Of a DNA stretch of 64,000 nt, positions 52,153-61,370 are shown piece by piece (position 1 is the stretch's first letter; each line of letters starts with the position of its first letter). The translations under genes were made by a program, and so were the position numbers. Under the pieces are notes generated by a model. It was not told where the DNA came from, ran no database searches, and was given only the letters and a program-made list of their open reading frames with translations. The DNA comes from Armatimonadota bacterium (lineage in GTDB: Bacteria > Armatimonadota > HRBIN16), in contig BPGT01000002.1 of NCBI GenBank assembly GCA_026003175.1, positions 1 through 64,000 on the forward strand, given 5' to 3'.

Positions 52153-52908
52153 GTGCGACACGATGGCTTTACACTCATAGAGCTGCTGGTGGTCATCACG
52201 GTTATCGCTATATTGGCAGCGATACTCCTGCCGGTTTTCAGTCAGGCACGCGAACGGGCACGTATGACCGGTTGCCTATCCAATGCGCGACAACTTGCGA
52301 TGGCGGTATACACCTATACGCAGGACTACGATGAGGCGCTTCCGCCATCCACCAACTACGCGGTTCCGACCTCTGTCCCCGAACGCATCTGGACGCGGTT
52401 GATACAACCCTACGTGCGAGACACGAACATCTTCGTCTGCCCCAGCGCCAGTGGCAGTGGCTTCCCTGCTGACTGGTCACAACGAGGCATCGGCTCGATG
52501 GGCTATACCGCAGCCACCGCCTACGACCCCGCAGAGAGAGAAGGTTTCGCCACACCTGCGGTGCTGGTACAGATGGAAGAGCCTGCGCGCACGCCGCTCT
52601 TCGGAGATACCGCCAGTGGTCCCACCGCGCAGAAGTATCGTGGCTACGTGTTTGACCCCTACGTAGGCAAGCCGAATCTCACAGACCCGCGTCTGGGCAC
52701 ACCTCTGGTGGCAGACCGCGATCTGGTGCAGGAATTGAACCACCTCCCACCCGCCCAGTTGAAACCGCTCTACGCCCGCCACTTTGCCACAGGAGACAAT
52801 CGCGGGCTGGCGACGCTCATCTTTGCCGATGGTCATGCTAAAACCTACTCCGCCGCTTCCATTCTGGCTCAGGAGAAGGGCGCGAACCTGCTGTGGCGCT
52901 TCCGCTAA
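52153..52908 (+). CDS. Pseudopilin, H-X9-DG family
   Basis: This 251-residue protein starts [20 protein letters not shown], a class III prepilin leader, then LLPVFSQARERARMTGC. The C-terminal IFADGHAKTYSAASILAQE is the H-X9-DG-type signature. GTG 52153 is preferred because the leader peptide then has normal length and the TATAAT at 52141 precludes an upstream start. It is divergent from the pseudopilin at 51171-52016. Confidence 0.9.
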   Translation: MRHDGFTLIELLVVITVIAILAAILLPVFSQARERARMTGCLSNARQLAMAVYTYTQDYDEALPPSTNYAVPTSVPERIWTRLIQPYVRDTNIFVCPSASGSGFPADWSQRGIGSMGYTAATAYDPAEREGFATPAVLVQMEEPARTPLFGDTASGPTAQKYRGYVFDPYVGKPNLTDPRLGTPLVADRDLVQELNHLPPAQLKPLYARHFATGDNRGLATLIFADGHAKTYSAASILAQEKGANLLWRFR

Positions 52909-53312
52909 GGCTGGCAGTTTGCACCATGCGTAGTTTGATGGGATAACAATGGCAGTGGCGCAGTGTGGAGTGGCAGCCAGCTCGCCGAGCTTATAACCCA
53001 GAGGGCGAGGGGCAAATCCCTACCGCACGCCCAATTCCGCTGCGTGTTGTGTAACAGCCCATTATCACCTGTGCCTCCACCAAACGCGAAGACCAGGGCA
53101 AAAACATGCAGACCGTACCCGTTTCCAACCCCATCAGCAAGGCGGAGTCAGTTGGCGGTATTGCTGTGTAGCGTGTGGGGCGTGTCCTTTTGGGGGTGGC
53201 AGGGACGTGGGGCAAGGCCTGGGGGCACGGCGAGCAAGCGGTATAGTTGGCTTCTTGGTCTCCTATCATCACGCACCGCACAGTGTCTGCTAGCAATACC
53301 TGCTGACCGCAG
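52909..53312. other. 404-bp intergenic region without a supported gene
   Basis: No coding sequence is supported on either strand. A stretch at about 52950-53025 resembles a tRNA (GGCGCAGTGTGG, CTTATAACCCAGAGG, GGCAAATCCC), but anticodon and T stems do not pair properly. It may be a degenerate relic. Nothing else is recognised. Confidence 0.4.
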
Positions 53313-54572
53313 CTAATCCTCGCCGTATGCCTCCTCAATCGCCTTCAGCGGATCGAACATCTCCTCGATATCGCCCAGCTGGCTTTCCAGTATGCAAGGG
53401 GGCTCGTAGGTATCCAAATCCTCGCCACTGGCGAAACCGCGTATCATCTCCACCATGTACAGGAAATTACGCAGGGGTACGTCGGGAGGCACGCCGTGGT
53501 CCACGGTGGGGATGTAGCGCCCGTACTCTCTGGCGGTACGGTATCGCTTAACCAACTCGCGACGCACCTCTGCCTTCGTGTGCATCAGCTCGCGCTTGTC
53601 GATACCGCCCATCAGGAAGAGATGTGGGTACTGGCATAGATAACGCTCCGGCTCATTGTTCGCCGCGATTTCCACCGGCGCGGTACCGTCTATCCCTTCG
53701 GGGTGAAACACCTCCAGTATCTGTCCGATGTATCCGTCCGAGTCCATCATCACACATTCCACACCGCGCTCCTTAAAGAACCGATACAGCCTGCGGTATC
53801 TTGGCAACATAAACTCGCGCATCATCGCCGGCGAAATCATCGCGTGTGTCTTGAAAGCCATGTCCTCGTTTAACATCACCATGTCCACTTTAATCGCCTG
53901 CAGCGGCTCATCGAACAGCTCGGTAATAAACCATGTCCAGTACTCCATCATCTCGTGCACTAGATTCGGTTGCTCCACGCACATCATGCACAATCCCTCA
54001 AAGCCCGCCCAGTCGCGGGCCGTCCACCATAAACCGGGGATAGTTACCGAGACGGGATGTTCGCTGCGGTTGCACTCCTCTACACGGTCACGCCAGCAGA
54101 CGGTCGCCTGATATACGCGGTAGCCATCAGGGTTGAGGGTGGGGCGCTCGTTCTCTCCCGGAAGGGGAATAGTGCGTTCGGGCGTGTGCGGGTCAAAGCG
54201 TTTCTTCATCTCTTCGAAGTCTTCAGGCGTCTTGACGGGGAACTCGAGATAGCGTCGGGTAGCGAAGCCGGCGGTGGGCTGGTGGATGGCATCCAGGCGT
54301 TTCACACCCCAGTGATCTATCCAGATGCGAACATTGCCATGTTCTTCCAGCACCCGCTCCTCGAAGCGCGGGATGGGACCACAGTCAAACTTGCCGATGC
54401 CCACAAAACCCTCTGCGCCGATAAACTCATCCCAGCGCCGCTCCTGCTCTTCCGAAAGCCCCTGTTTGCGCCAGGCAGCAAAGGTAGATGCACGAGGACC
54501 GCCGAACATGTATGGCATTCTATCGGGTTTCTCGCCGCGCACGATGGCGCGGAACCGCTCGCGCGGTGTCAT
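53313..54572 (-). CDS. Uroporphyrinogen decarboxylase-family (MtaA/CmuA-like) protein
   Basis: This 419-residue protein has the URO-D fold and begins [20 protein letters not shown], the typical start of the family. Further motifs are [40 protein letters not shown] and a C-terminal [20 protein letters not shown] that in methyltransferase members supplies a His near the metal. Such members are methylcobalamin:CoM-like or other corrinoid methyltransferases rather than heme enzymes. No corrinoid protein gene is adjacent. The role is unknown. Confidence 0.85.
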   Translation of the reverse strand: MTPRERFRAIVRGEKPDRMPYMFGGPRASTFAAWRKQGLSEEQERRWDEFIGAEGFVGIGKFDCGPIPRFEERVLEEHGNVRIWIDHWGVKRLDAIHQPTAGFATRRYLEFPVKTPEDFEEMKKRFDPHTPERTIPLPGENERPTLNPDGYRVYQATVCWRDRVEECNRSEHPVSVTIPGLWWTARDWAGFEGLCMMCVEQPNLVHEMMEYWTWFITELFDEPLQAIKVDMVMLNEDMAFKTHAMISPAMMREFMLPRYRRLYRFFKERGVECVMMDSDGYIGQILEVFHPEGIDGTAPVEIAANNEPERYLCQYPHLFLMGGIDKRELMHTKAEVRRELVKRYRTAREYGRYIPTVDHGVPPDVPLRNFLYMVEMIRGFASGEDLDTYEPPCILESQLGDIEEMFDPLKAIEEAYGED

Positions 54573-54584
54573 CAACACACCTCT

Positions 54585-55058
54585 TTATTCGGGAATGCGC
54601 GGACCCTGCTCTGCAATTCGCCGTAGCGTCTGCTTTACCTCTTCGGGGAAGCCTACTATCTCGGCAAATGCGGAGAGTGGATCGGGCATTTCGGTGGCAG
54701 TGAGCCACTCGGTCTTCAGCCAGAAACCGGGCAACACCCGCGAGCGGAAGATGCCACCATCGATCAGCGCAGGCTCGAACCTGCCCGCTTCGTTGCGAAA
54801 ATAGAACTCAGGTGGCACATCCGGTTGTGAGTCCACCAGCCAGTACTCGCGAACGCCCGCTGACTGGTACTCGATGAACTTCTGCACGCGGTCGCGTCGC
54901 ACGCTTTCCTCAGAAACCACTTCCACTATCAGGTCAGCGGGTCCGTCCAGTCTCTCGGCGGTAAGGCGATGCAGGTTGACCTGGGAGACGAACAGAATAT
55001 CCGGTATCCTCCATGCACTTGCCTGCCCGATTAGTGTATACTCTATAAGAGAGTTCAG
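54585..55058 (-). pseudogene. Uma2-family (DUF820) nuclease gene lacking its 5' end
   Basis: Reading leftward, the open frame gives WRIPDILFVSQVNLHRLTAE, RLDGPADLIVEVVSEESVRR, then YQSAGVREYWLVDSQ, matching the catalytic PD-(D/E)XK core of Uma2 proteins. The N-terminal 60 or so residues expected in the family are absent. No ATG, GTG or TTG start with a ribosome site is seen in frame before the core, and the frame runs into the trpF promoter. A 113-codon in-frame start within the core (54926) would lack the first catalytic strand. Confidence 0.65.
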
Positions 55059-55063
55059 GGAAG

Positions 55064-55690
55064 ATGGTTCGTGTCAAAATCTGTGGTATCACCAACATTG
55101 ACGATTTGCAGGCTGCCGTGCGCTGGGGGGCGCATGCGGTCGGTTTTGTGTTCGAGCCATCCAGCCCGAGATACGCTGGCGGGTGTGGAGATTTACTCGA
55201 AATGCTGCGCAGTGTGCCCCCGTTCGTGGCGCGGGTAGCTGTATATGCGCACCTGCCCGAAGATGATGAGCACATCTGGGAAGAGGTCGACGCAGTGCAG
55301 TATGTGCAAGTGCACAGCAGAGTATCTCTTCCCCCGCACGTGCAGCGCGTGCAGGCGGTGCGTCTGCGTACAGAACAGGATGTAGAGTTAGCCCTTTCGT
55401 TGCAGTCTGAGGTGGATGCGCTACTGGTGGATACATACCATCCCCACAAAATGGGCGGCACGGGCGAACAGTCAGACTGGAGGCTGGCACGCCTGCTGCG
55501 CGAGGAGGCGAAAGTCCCTGTCATCCTGGCGGGCGGGTTGACCCCCGATAATGTACAGGACGCTATTCGACAGGTGATGCCTTACGCAGTAGATGTGAGC
55601 AGTGGCGTGGAGAGCGCGCCCGGCAAAAAAGACCATCAGAAAATAAAGGAGTTCATTGCAAATGTCCGGCGGTTTGCAAACGGTTCCTGA
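55064..55690 (+). CDS. trpF: Phosphoribosylanthranilate isomerase
   Basis: TrpF catalyses the Amadori rearrangement of PRA to CdRP in tryptophan synthesis. The (beta/alpha)8 protein has 208 residues. The general base Cys is in VKICGITN (C7), the general acid Asp in LLVDTYHP, and the phosphate loop in GGTGEQSDW and AGGLTPDNV. It heads a four-gene operon trpF-trpB-trpA-HAD. A TATACT box at 55037-55042 gives a short leader. trpC, trpD and trpE are not in the window. Confidence 0.97.
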   Translation: MVRVKICGITNIDDLQAAVRWGAHAVGFVFEPSSPRYAGGCGDLLEMLRSVPPFVARVAVYAHLPEDDEHIWEEVDAVQYVQVHSRVSLPPHVQRVQAVRLRTEQDVELALSLQSEVDALLVDTYHPHKMGGTGEQSDWRLARLLREEAKVPVILAGGLTPDNVQDAIRQVMPYAVDVSSGVESAPGKKDHQKIKEFIANVRRFANGS

Positions 55691-56864
55691 TGCGCGCGGT
55701 CATTTCGGCATTTTTGGGGGCAGATTCGTGCCCGAAACGTTGATACCCGCGCTGGATGAGCTGGAACAGGAGTATCGCAAAGCGCAGCAAGACCCCGATT
55801 TCCAGCAGGAGTTCCGATATTATCTGCGCCATTATGTGGGCAGACCGACGCCGGTTACCTTTGCCGAACGACTCAGCGAGTATCTGGGAGGAGCGCGAAT
55901 CTACCTCAAACGGGAAGACCTGTGCCATACAGGTGCGCATAAAATCAATAACACCCTTGGTCAAATCCTGCTGGCGAAGCGAATGAACAAACGGCGCATC
56001 ATTGCCGAGACGGGAGCAGGGCAGCACGGCGTAGCCACCGCCACGGTGTGCGCTCGCTTCGGCTTCGAGTGCGAGGTGTACATGGGCGAGGAGGATGTAC
56101 ACCGGCAAGCGCTGAACGTCTTCCGCATGAGGCTATTGGGGGCACGGGTTATTCCCGTCACCTCCGGCACACGCACCCTCAAAGACGCTACCAGCGAAGC
56201 CATTCGTGACTGGGTGACCAACGTACGCACCACTCACTACATTATCGGTTCGGTGGTGGGACCGCATCCGTATCCCATGATAGTGCGCGATTTTCAGTCG
56301 ATTATTGGGCAAGAGAGCCGTCAGCAGATGCTGGAGATGACCGGTAAACTGCCCAACGTGGTGTTGGCGTGCGTGGGCGGGGGTAGCAACGCGATGGGTA
56401 TCTTCTACCCGTTTCTGGATGACCCTGTACGGCTTATCGGCGTCGAGGCAGCCGGGCGTGGGCTGCACACCGGGGAGCATGCTGCCACCCTCGCTACCGG
56501 GCGTCCGGGCGTGCTACACGGCGCGGCAAGCTATCTGTTGCAAGATGAGCACGGTCAGGTGAAGCCGACGCACTCTATCTCGGCTGGGCTGGACTACCCG
56601 GGCGTGGGACCGGAGCACAGCTACCTCAAGGAGACGGGGCGCGCCGAATACGTCACCGCTACCGATGAGGAGGCTCTGCAGGCGCTGCAGATGCTGGCGC
56701 GAATGGAGGGTATCATCGCCGCGCTGGAAACGGCACACGCGGTGGCGCACGCCATCAAGATCGCCCCCACAATGCCGAGGGACAACACCATCCTGATTAA
56801 CCTCTCCGGCAGAGGCGATAAGGACGTGGATATCGTGTCCCGTGCACTGGGAGGGCAGTTATGA
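55662..56864 (+). CDS. trpB: Tryptophan synthase beta chain
   Basis: TrpB joins indole and serine using PLP. It has 400 residues. The PLP lysine lies in [13 protein letters not shown], the Glu of the indole site in [13 protein letters not shown], and the phosphate-binding GGGSNAMG in the C-terminal domain. ATG 55662 is inside the trpF 3' end, so the genes overlap by 29 nt. It is the TrpB1 type, which pairs with the adjacent TrpA. Confidence 0.97.
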   Translation: MSGGLQTVPDARGHFGIFGGRFVPETLIPALDELEQEYRKAQQDPDFQQEFRYYLRHYVGRPTPVTFAERLSEYLGGARIYLKREDLCHTGAHKINNTLGQILLAKRMNKRRIIAETGAGQHGVATATVCARFGFECEVYMGEEDVHRQALNVFRMRLLGARVIPVTSGTRTLKDATSEAIRDWVTNVRTTHYIIGSVVGPHPYPMIVRDFQSIIGQESRQQMLEMTGKLPNVVLACVGGGSNAMGIFYPFLDDPVRLIGVEAAGRGLHTGEHAATLATGRPGVLHGAASYLLQDEHGQVKPTHSISAGLDYPGVGPEHSYLKETGRAEYVTATDEEALQALQMLARMEGIIAALETAHAVAHAIKIAPTMPRDNTILINLSGRGDKDVDIVSRALGGQL

Positions 56865-57667
56865 GCCGAATCGCCGAGCGTTTCACGGCTCTGCACCAGA
56901 CGGGCGAAGGCGCGTTGGTGGTATTCGTCACTGCGGGCGATCCGAATCCCGAATGGAGCGAAAAGCTGGTGCTGACCATTGCCGAAGCCGGGGCGGATAT
57001 TATCGAAATCGGTGTTCCCTTCAGTGACCCGCTGGCGGACGGTCCCACTATCCAGTCCTCCACCTTCCGCGCCCTGCAGCAAGGCGTCACTCCCGTATCC
57101 GTACTGGAGATGATAGCCCGCGTGCGCTCGCGAAGCGATGTGCCTCTGGTGGTGATGACCTACTTCAACCCCGTGTGGCAGATGGGGGTAGAGCGATTTG
57201 CCCGAGAGGCAAGCGAGGCAGGTGTGGACGGTGTCATCATGACTGATATGCCCCCCGATGAGGCAGGAGATTGGCATCCCGTCGCGCGTCGATACGGGCT
57301 GGATACCATCTTTCTGATTGCACCGACCAGTACTCCAGAGCGCATGAGGCTGGTGGCGCAAATGAGCAGTGGATTCGTGTACTGTGTCTCGCGCACGGGC
57401 GTCACAGGCGCACGCGAGCACCTGCCGGAAGAGGTGCCGCAGATGTTACAGGCGATGCGCCAGCTCACCAGACTGCCTCTATGCGTGGGCTTCGGCATCT
57501 CGCGTCCTGAGCATGTGCAAGCGGTATGCCGCATCGCTGAGGGAGCAGTGGTGGGTAGCGCGGTGGTGTCGCTGATTGCACAAGAGGTGGAGAAAGGCGA
57601 GCAAGCAGTGCTGTTGGCGGTGCGTCGCTTTGTGAGAGACCTGAAAGAGGCAGCGAGAGCAAAATGA
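56861..57667 (+). CDS. trpA: Tryptophan synthase alpha chain
   Basis: TrpA cleaves indole-3-glycerol phosphate and channels indole to TrpB. It has 268 residues. The catalytic Glu is in [17 protein letters not shown], and the same motif contains the catalytic Asp. The phosphate loop is [10 protein letters not shown]. The ATG overlaps the trpB stop as ATGA. Confidence 0.97.
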   Translation: MSRIAERFTALHQTGEGALVVFVTAGDPNPEWSEKLVLTIAEAGADIIEIGVPFSDPLADGPTIQSSTFRALQQGVTPVSVLEMIARVRSRSDVPLVVMTYFNPVWQMGVERFAREASEAGVDGVIMTDMPPDEAGDWHPVARRYGLDTIFLIAPTSTPERMRLVAQMSSGFVYCVSRTGVTGAREHLPEEVPQMLQAMRQLTRLPLCVGFGISRPEHVQAVCRIAEGAVVGSAVVSLIAQEVEKGEQAVLLAVRRFVRDLKEAARAK

Positions 57668-58443
57668 GCTTGCGTCTTTTTATCTTTGACTTAGACGGTG
57701 TCATCTATCGTGGTGAGGAGCCGATGCCCTGCGCAGTGGAGACGGTGCAGCGCCTGCGCGAAGAGGGCAAGCTGGTGCGCTTTCTCACCAACAACTCCGC
57801 GCTGACGCGGGAGGCATATGTGCGTCGCCTGAGCGGAATGGGTATCCCCTGCGAGGAGGAGGATTTTATGACCTCCGCCTATGCCACAGCGATTTATCTG
57901 CAGTCTCAAGGAGCAGAGGACAAGCGGGTATTCATCGTGGGTGAGGAAGGCATCCACGAGGAGCTGCGACGCATCGGCATGAGAGTGGTCACCGACCCCG
58001 AGGAGGAGGGGGCGGACTATGTGGTAGCAGGTATCGACCGCGACTTCACCTACGACAAGCTGCGCAGGGCGCACTATGCTATCCAGCACGGTGCACGCTT
58101 CATCGCCACGAACCGTGACGCCACCTACCCGGCTTCGGGTGGAAGGATTGTACCCGGCGGGGGGGCGATTGTGGCAGCTATCGCCACCTGCACGGGGGTA
58201 GAGCCTCTGGTCATCGGCAAGCCCAATACCTATATCATGGAGCTGCTATTGCAAAGATGTGACGTTTCTCCGCATGAGGCGGTGCTAATAGGTGACCGGC
58301 TGGATACCGATGTGCTGGTAGGCAAGCGCGCGGGCTTGCATACGGTGCTGGTGCTGACAGGAGTGACGGATGCCGATTCGTTACGCTCTGTGCCTGAAGA
58401 GATGTTGCCGGAAAGGGTAATACGCACTCTGGCAGAGCTGTAA
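57664..58443 (+). CDS. HAD-superfamily IIA phosphatase (NagD/phosphoglycolate phosphatase-like)
   Basis: This 259-residue protein starts FIFDLDGVIYRGEEPMP (motif I, nucleophile Asp), followed by RFLTNNSA (motif II), an IIA-type cap, GKPNTYIMELLL and the metal site VLIGDRLDTDV. The substrate is probably a small phosphorylated metabolite. It overlaps trpA as ATGA and ends the trp operon. A plausible but unproven role is removal of a toxic phosphorylated intermediate. Confidence 0.9.
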   Translation: MSLRLFIFDLDGVIYRGEEPMPCAVETVQRLREEGKLVRFLTNNSALTREAYVRRLSGMGIPCEEEDFMTSAYATAIYLQSQGAEDKRVFIVGEEGIHEELRRIGMRVVTDPEEEGADYVVAGIDRDFTYDKLRRAHYAIQHGARFIATNRDATYPASGGRIVPGGGAIVAAIATCTGVEPLVIGKPNTYIMELLLQRCDVSPHEAVLIGDRLDTDVLVGKRAGLHTVLVLTGVTDADSLRSVPEEMLPERVIRTLAEL

Positions 58444-58546
58444 GAAAAACGCCCCTCTGTCCGGGGGTGGAAACAGAGGGGCAGAGCTTCCTGTCGTTTG
58501 CTGGAGGGCGCTCGCAGGAAGCACCATGTTGTTGCTCCAGGTTGGT
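58444..58546 (-). ncRNA. Candidate stand-alone small RNA with H-type pseudoknot and terminator
   Basis: On the minus strand, a promoter (TTGATT 58581-58576, 17-bp spacer, TATGAT 58558-58553) predicts a start near 58546. About 100 nt later there is a 10-bp stem (58482-58473 with 58460-58451) followed by GTTTTTC. Between them two helices interleave: CTGGAG (58540-58535) with CTCCAG (58506-58501), and GCTTCCTG (58522-58515) with CAGGAAGC (58493-58486). The order a-b-a'-b' is an H-type pseudoknot. No short ORF fits inside, since the frame from the only ATG runs through the terminator. No known RNA family was recognised, and it has no downstream gene. Confidence 0.7.
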
Positions 58547-58581
58547 GGTTTCATCATACCACAATATGCATCAAAAATCAA

Positions 58582-58858
58582 TACTTTTTTGTATACACTT
58601 TTTGAAAAGCAGGAGAAAAACGCGGCTTGCGTTAATACTATCGCAGGCGCAGGCTGCTTGCCATTATGAGCGGAACGAAGAATGACAAGCGAGCCAACCT
58701 TCCTGCCAATATCGAGGTAACCCTTGTAGCCGCGGGCTTTCGCCTGCGCCACAGGCATACAGAAGAACGCACAAGCGGAACCGCTCTGCTTACGTCCAAA
58801 TAATCGCGTGTGGCAGAGTAAGACACTACCTGACATCACAACATAAGAGGGGAAGAAG
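58582..58858. other. Intergenic region with degenerate intergenic repeats
   Basis: No gene is supported. The stretch at about 58640-58760 resembles fragments of common dispersed repeats (GCCGCGGGCTTTCGCCTGCG; a GAACGAAGAATGACAAGCG core). GAGGGGAAG just before 58859 is the ribosome site of the next gene. Confidence 0.45.
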
Positions 58859-59917
58859 ATGAGCAGAAAGGTAAAAACACCGATAGGGATTGGCATTATC
58901 GGCAGTGGAGGCATCGCGCAAGCCGCACACATGCCGGGCTACGCGGCTTACCCTGACCTGTGCCGCATTGTGGCGGTGGCGGATATTAACCCTGAGGTCG
59001 CCAAAGCCGCTGCCGAGAAGTTCAACGTACCGCATGTTTTCACCGACTACCGAGACCTGTTGAAGCTGAAAGAGGTAGATGCGGTGAGCGTCTGCACGCC
59101 CAACTATCTGCACAAACAGCCCACCATCGACGCGTTGGAAGCGGGCAAGCATGTGCTGGTGGAGAAGCCGATGGCGATGAACGCGCAGGAAGGGCGCGAG
59201 ATGTTAGCGGCGGCAAAGCGCACGGGTAAAAAGCTGCAGGTCGCGCTGAACATGCGATTCAGCACGGGTGTGCGTACTATCAAGCGGTTCATCGACGCAG
59301 GCAAGCTGGGCGAGATTTACTATGCCCGGGCGCAAGCGCTGCGCCGAAGGGGCATCCCCGGCTGGGGGGTGTTCACCCAGAAGGATAAGCAGGGTGGAGG
59401 ACCGCTCATCGATATCGGCGTGCACATTCTGGATGCGACATTGTTTTTCATGGGGCATCCGAAGCCGGTGTCGGTCAGCGGGATGACCTACACCAAGTTT
59501 GGCACGCGCGAGGGCGTTGTGGGCTTGATGGGGCAGTGGGACCCCAAGACCTACACCGTAGAAGACTTCGCGGTGGGGCTGGTGCGCTTCGAGAACGACG
59601 CCACACTGGTGATCGAGTCCAGCTTCTGCGCCAATATCGAGCATGACATTTTCAACACCACCATCCTGGGCACGGAAGGCGGGGCGCAGCTCAACCCGCT
59701 CAAGCTCTTCCGCGAGGAAGAGCAGACGCTTCTGGACATTACGCCCTTTGGGCTGCGTGAAGTGAACAGCCACCAGCAGGAGGTGTACGCCTTCCTGCAG
59801 GCGATAGTCAACGACACCGAGCCAGAGGTCACTGCCGAGCAGGGTCTGATGGCGACCGAGATTATCGACGCCATCTATGCTTCGGCGGAGACCGGCAAAG
59901 AGGTTGTGCTGAGGTAA
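58859..59917 (+). CDS. Gfo/Idh/MocA-family NAD(P)-dependent oxidoreductase
   Basis: This 352-residue protein has an N-terminal Rossmann domain (IGIGIIGSGGIAQAAHMPGY) and the family's EKPMAMNAQEGREML motif with the conserved Lys. The active-site region GGGPLIDIGVHILDATLFFM has the conserved Asp and His. The substrate is probably a sugar, inositol or their derivative. It is followed after 14 nt by an MFS transporter, suggesting uptake and oxidation of one compound. Confidence 0.92.
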   Translation: MSRKVKTPIGIGIIGSGGIAQAAHMPGYAAYPDLCRIVAVADINPEVAKAAAEKFNVPHVFTDYRDLLKLKEVDAVSVCTPNYLHKQPTIDALEAGKHVLVEKPMAMNAQEGREMLAAAKRTGKKLQVALNMRFSTGVRTIKRFIDAGKLGEIYYARAQALRRRGIPGWGVFTQKDKQGGGPLIDIGVHILDATLFFMGHPKPVSVSGMTYTKFGTREGVVGLMGQWDPKTYTVEDFAVGLVRFENDATLVIESSFCANIEHDIFNTTILGTEGGAQLNPLKLFREEEQTLLDITPFGLREVNSHQQEVYAFLQAIVNDTEPEVTAEQGLMATEIIDAIYASAETGKEVVLR

Positions 59918-59931
59918 GTGACCTTAGGTTC

Positions 59932-61200
59932 ATGATGGGCGCCGACCGGCAGAAACCACAGATGGAACTGCTCCGCTACTCTTCTCGCAGGAGTGCTCTA
60001 CTTGCGCTGGTAGCACTGGCGGGGGTGGCGGAGCTGGCTTACGCGGTGGTGAACTTCTCCGCCATGCCTCCATACTTACGCTTCGAACTGGGTTTGGGAG
60101 CATGGGTAGGGGCTGTTGGCGCGGCTTTCCTGCTGGCGGAGACCGCTCTCAAATCGCCTCTGGGATTGCTGAGCGACCGATTCGGGCGCAAGAGGCTATT
60201 GCTGGTCGGTCCCATCATCTCAGCGTTTACCGCGCCGCTAACCGTGCTGGTGCATCATCCGCTGGGGTTGCTATTATTGCGTGCGCTGGACGGTGTGGGA
60301 GCAGCGGCGCTATGGCCCACCATCTTCGCCGCCGTTGCCGATGTGGTGGAGGAAAAAGACCGCTCCACCGCCATGAGCCTGCTGAACGTCACCTACCTGA
60401 TAGGGGTGGCGATGGGACCTTTGCTCGGTGGGGTAGCGAACGACCTGACCGGAAGCCGAACCGCTTCCTTCTATCTGGCGAGCGTGCTGTTTGTGCTGGC
60501 AGCAACGGTTTGTCTGCTGGGAGTGCCTGCACGCTTCCCACACCATGCTGAACCTCATGCCGATCCACACCCTCCCCATATCTCTCTACGCGAGATGTGG
60601 GAGAGCGCGAAGATGGTGCCCGATACCCTGTTACTGGGGTTCATCTCCTTCTTCGGCATTGGAATGGTGATGTTGCTGGTAAAGCTGTACGCGATGGAAG
60701 TGCTTCACCTGAGCGAGAGCGGCTACGGCCTGCTGCTGTTGCCACCTGCGGTGGTATTCGCGCTTGCCAGCGTGCCCGCGGGCAGAATCGGCGACCTGTG
60801 GGGCAAGGAGCGTGCGATGCGGTTGGGCGTCGGGCTGGCGATGGCGGGTATGTGGTTTATCCCGTTTGTGCACAGCTATTGGGTATTGCTGGTATGCGGA
60901 AGCATCGTCGGGCTGGGCTACATTCTGGCAATCCCGGCGTGGATGGCGATGGTATCGGAAATAGGGGGCAACCGACGTGGGGCGGTGATGGGTGCGGTGT
61001 TTACCGCACAGGGCGTCGGCGCGATGTTGGGTGCACCCTTGGGAGCGTACCTGTATGATAAAGTGTCCATCCGAATCGGACAGTGGGTCATCCCGAGCCA
61101 CATCACGCCTTTTCTTGGCACAGCGGTTGCGCTCACCATCTCCTTTATCTTAACGGTGTGGTTTTTTCGCGACGGCAGGCGCGCTCGCGAAGCCGGCTAA
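59932..61200 (+). CDS. Major facilitator superfamily transporter
   Basis: This 422-residue protein has about 12 membrane helices. The MFS signature GLLSDRFGRKRLLLVG is in the first half and GRIGDLWGKERAMRLGVG in the second, with a His-rich central loop (HHAEPHADPHPPH) between them. This layout is typical of drug/H+ antiporters and sugar symporters. Its position after the Gfo/Idh gene favours a metabolite substrate, but none can be named. Confidence 0.9.
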   Translation: MMGADRQKPQMELLRYSSRRSALLALVALAGVAELAYAVVNFSAMPPYLRFELGLGAWVGAVGAAFLLAETALKSPLGLLSDRFGRKRLLLVGPIISAFTAPLTVLVHHPLGLLLLRALDGVGAAALWPTIFAAVADVVEEKDRSTAMSLLNVTYLIGVAMGPLLGGVANDLTGSRTASFYLASVLFVLAATVCLLGVPARFPHHAEPHADPHPPHISLREMWESAKMVPDTLLLGFISFFGIGMVMLLVKLYAMEVLHLSESGYGLLLLPPAVVFALASVPAGRIGDLWGKERAMRLGVGLAMAGMWFIPFVHSYWVLLVCGSIVGLGYILAIPAWMAMVSEIGGNRRGAVMGAVFTAQGVGAMLGAPLGAYLYDKVSIRIGQWVIPSHITPFLGTAVALTISFILTVWFFRDGRRAREAG

Positions 61201-61202
61201 AT

Positions 61203-61330
61203 CTCGCCTTGTTGGAAGGCGAAGCTCCTGCCGAGCCTTATCGTTGCGAGGGAGGTAGTGACGGAAGCAATGTCCCGCGTGTGTGCAGGAGATTGCTTCG
61301 CGATTCCGTCGTGCACAATGACATATGGAA
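61203..61330. repeat. Dispersed intergenic repeats
   Basis: Two short repeat types seen widely between bacterial genes lie here: GGCGAAGCTCCTGCCGAGCC (about 61219-61238) and a GAGATTGCTTCG...CAATGACA stretch (about 61304-61330). They are non-coding despite an open plus-strand frame. The adjacent exchanger gene is better started at 61371. Confidence 0.55.
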
Positions 61331-61370
61331 CACGACCTTACGCAGATACCATCATCACAGGAACAGGGCG

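Noticed and set aside
52950-53025. tRNA-Met/Ile-like gene
   Set aside because: Segments resemble initiator-type tRNA, but the anticodon stem pairs only 3 of 5, the T loop lacks TTC and the acceptor strands do not match.
58381-58932. Minus-strand open frame over the candidate small RNA
   Set aside because: It runs through the intrinsic terminator and antisense to the HAD gene, with no family similarity.
61083-61370. N-terminal extension of the exchanger
   Set aside because: It translates the end of the MFS gene in another frame and dispersed intergenic repeats; the membrane protein begins properly at 61371.
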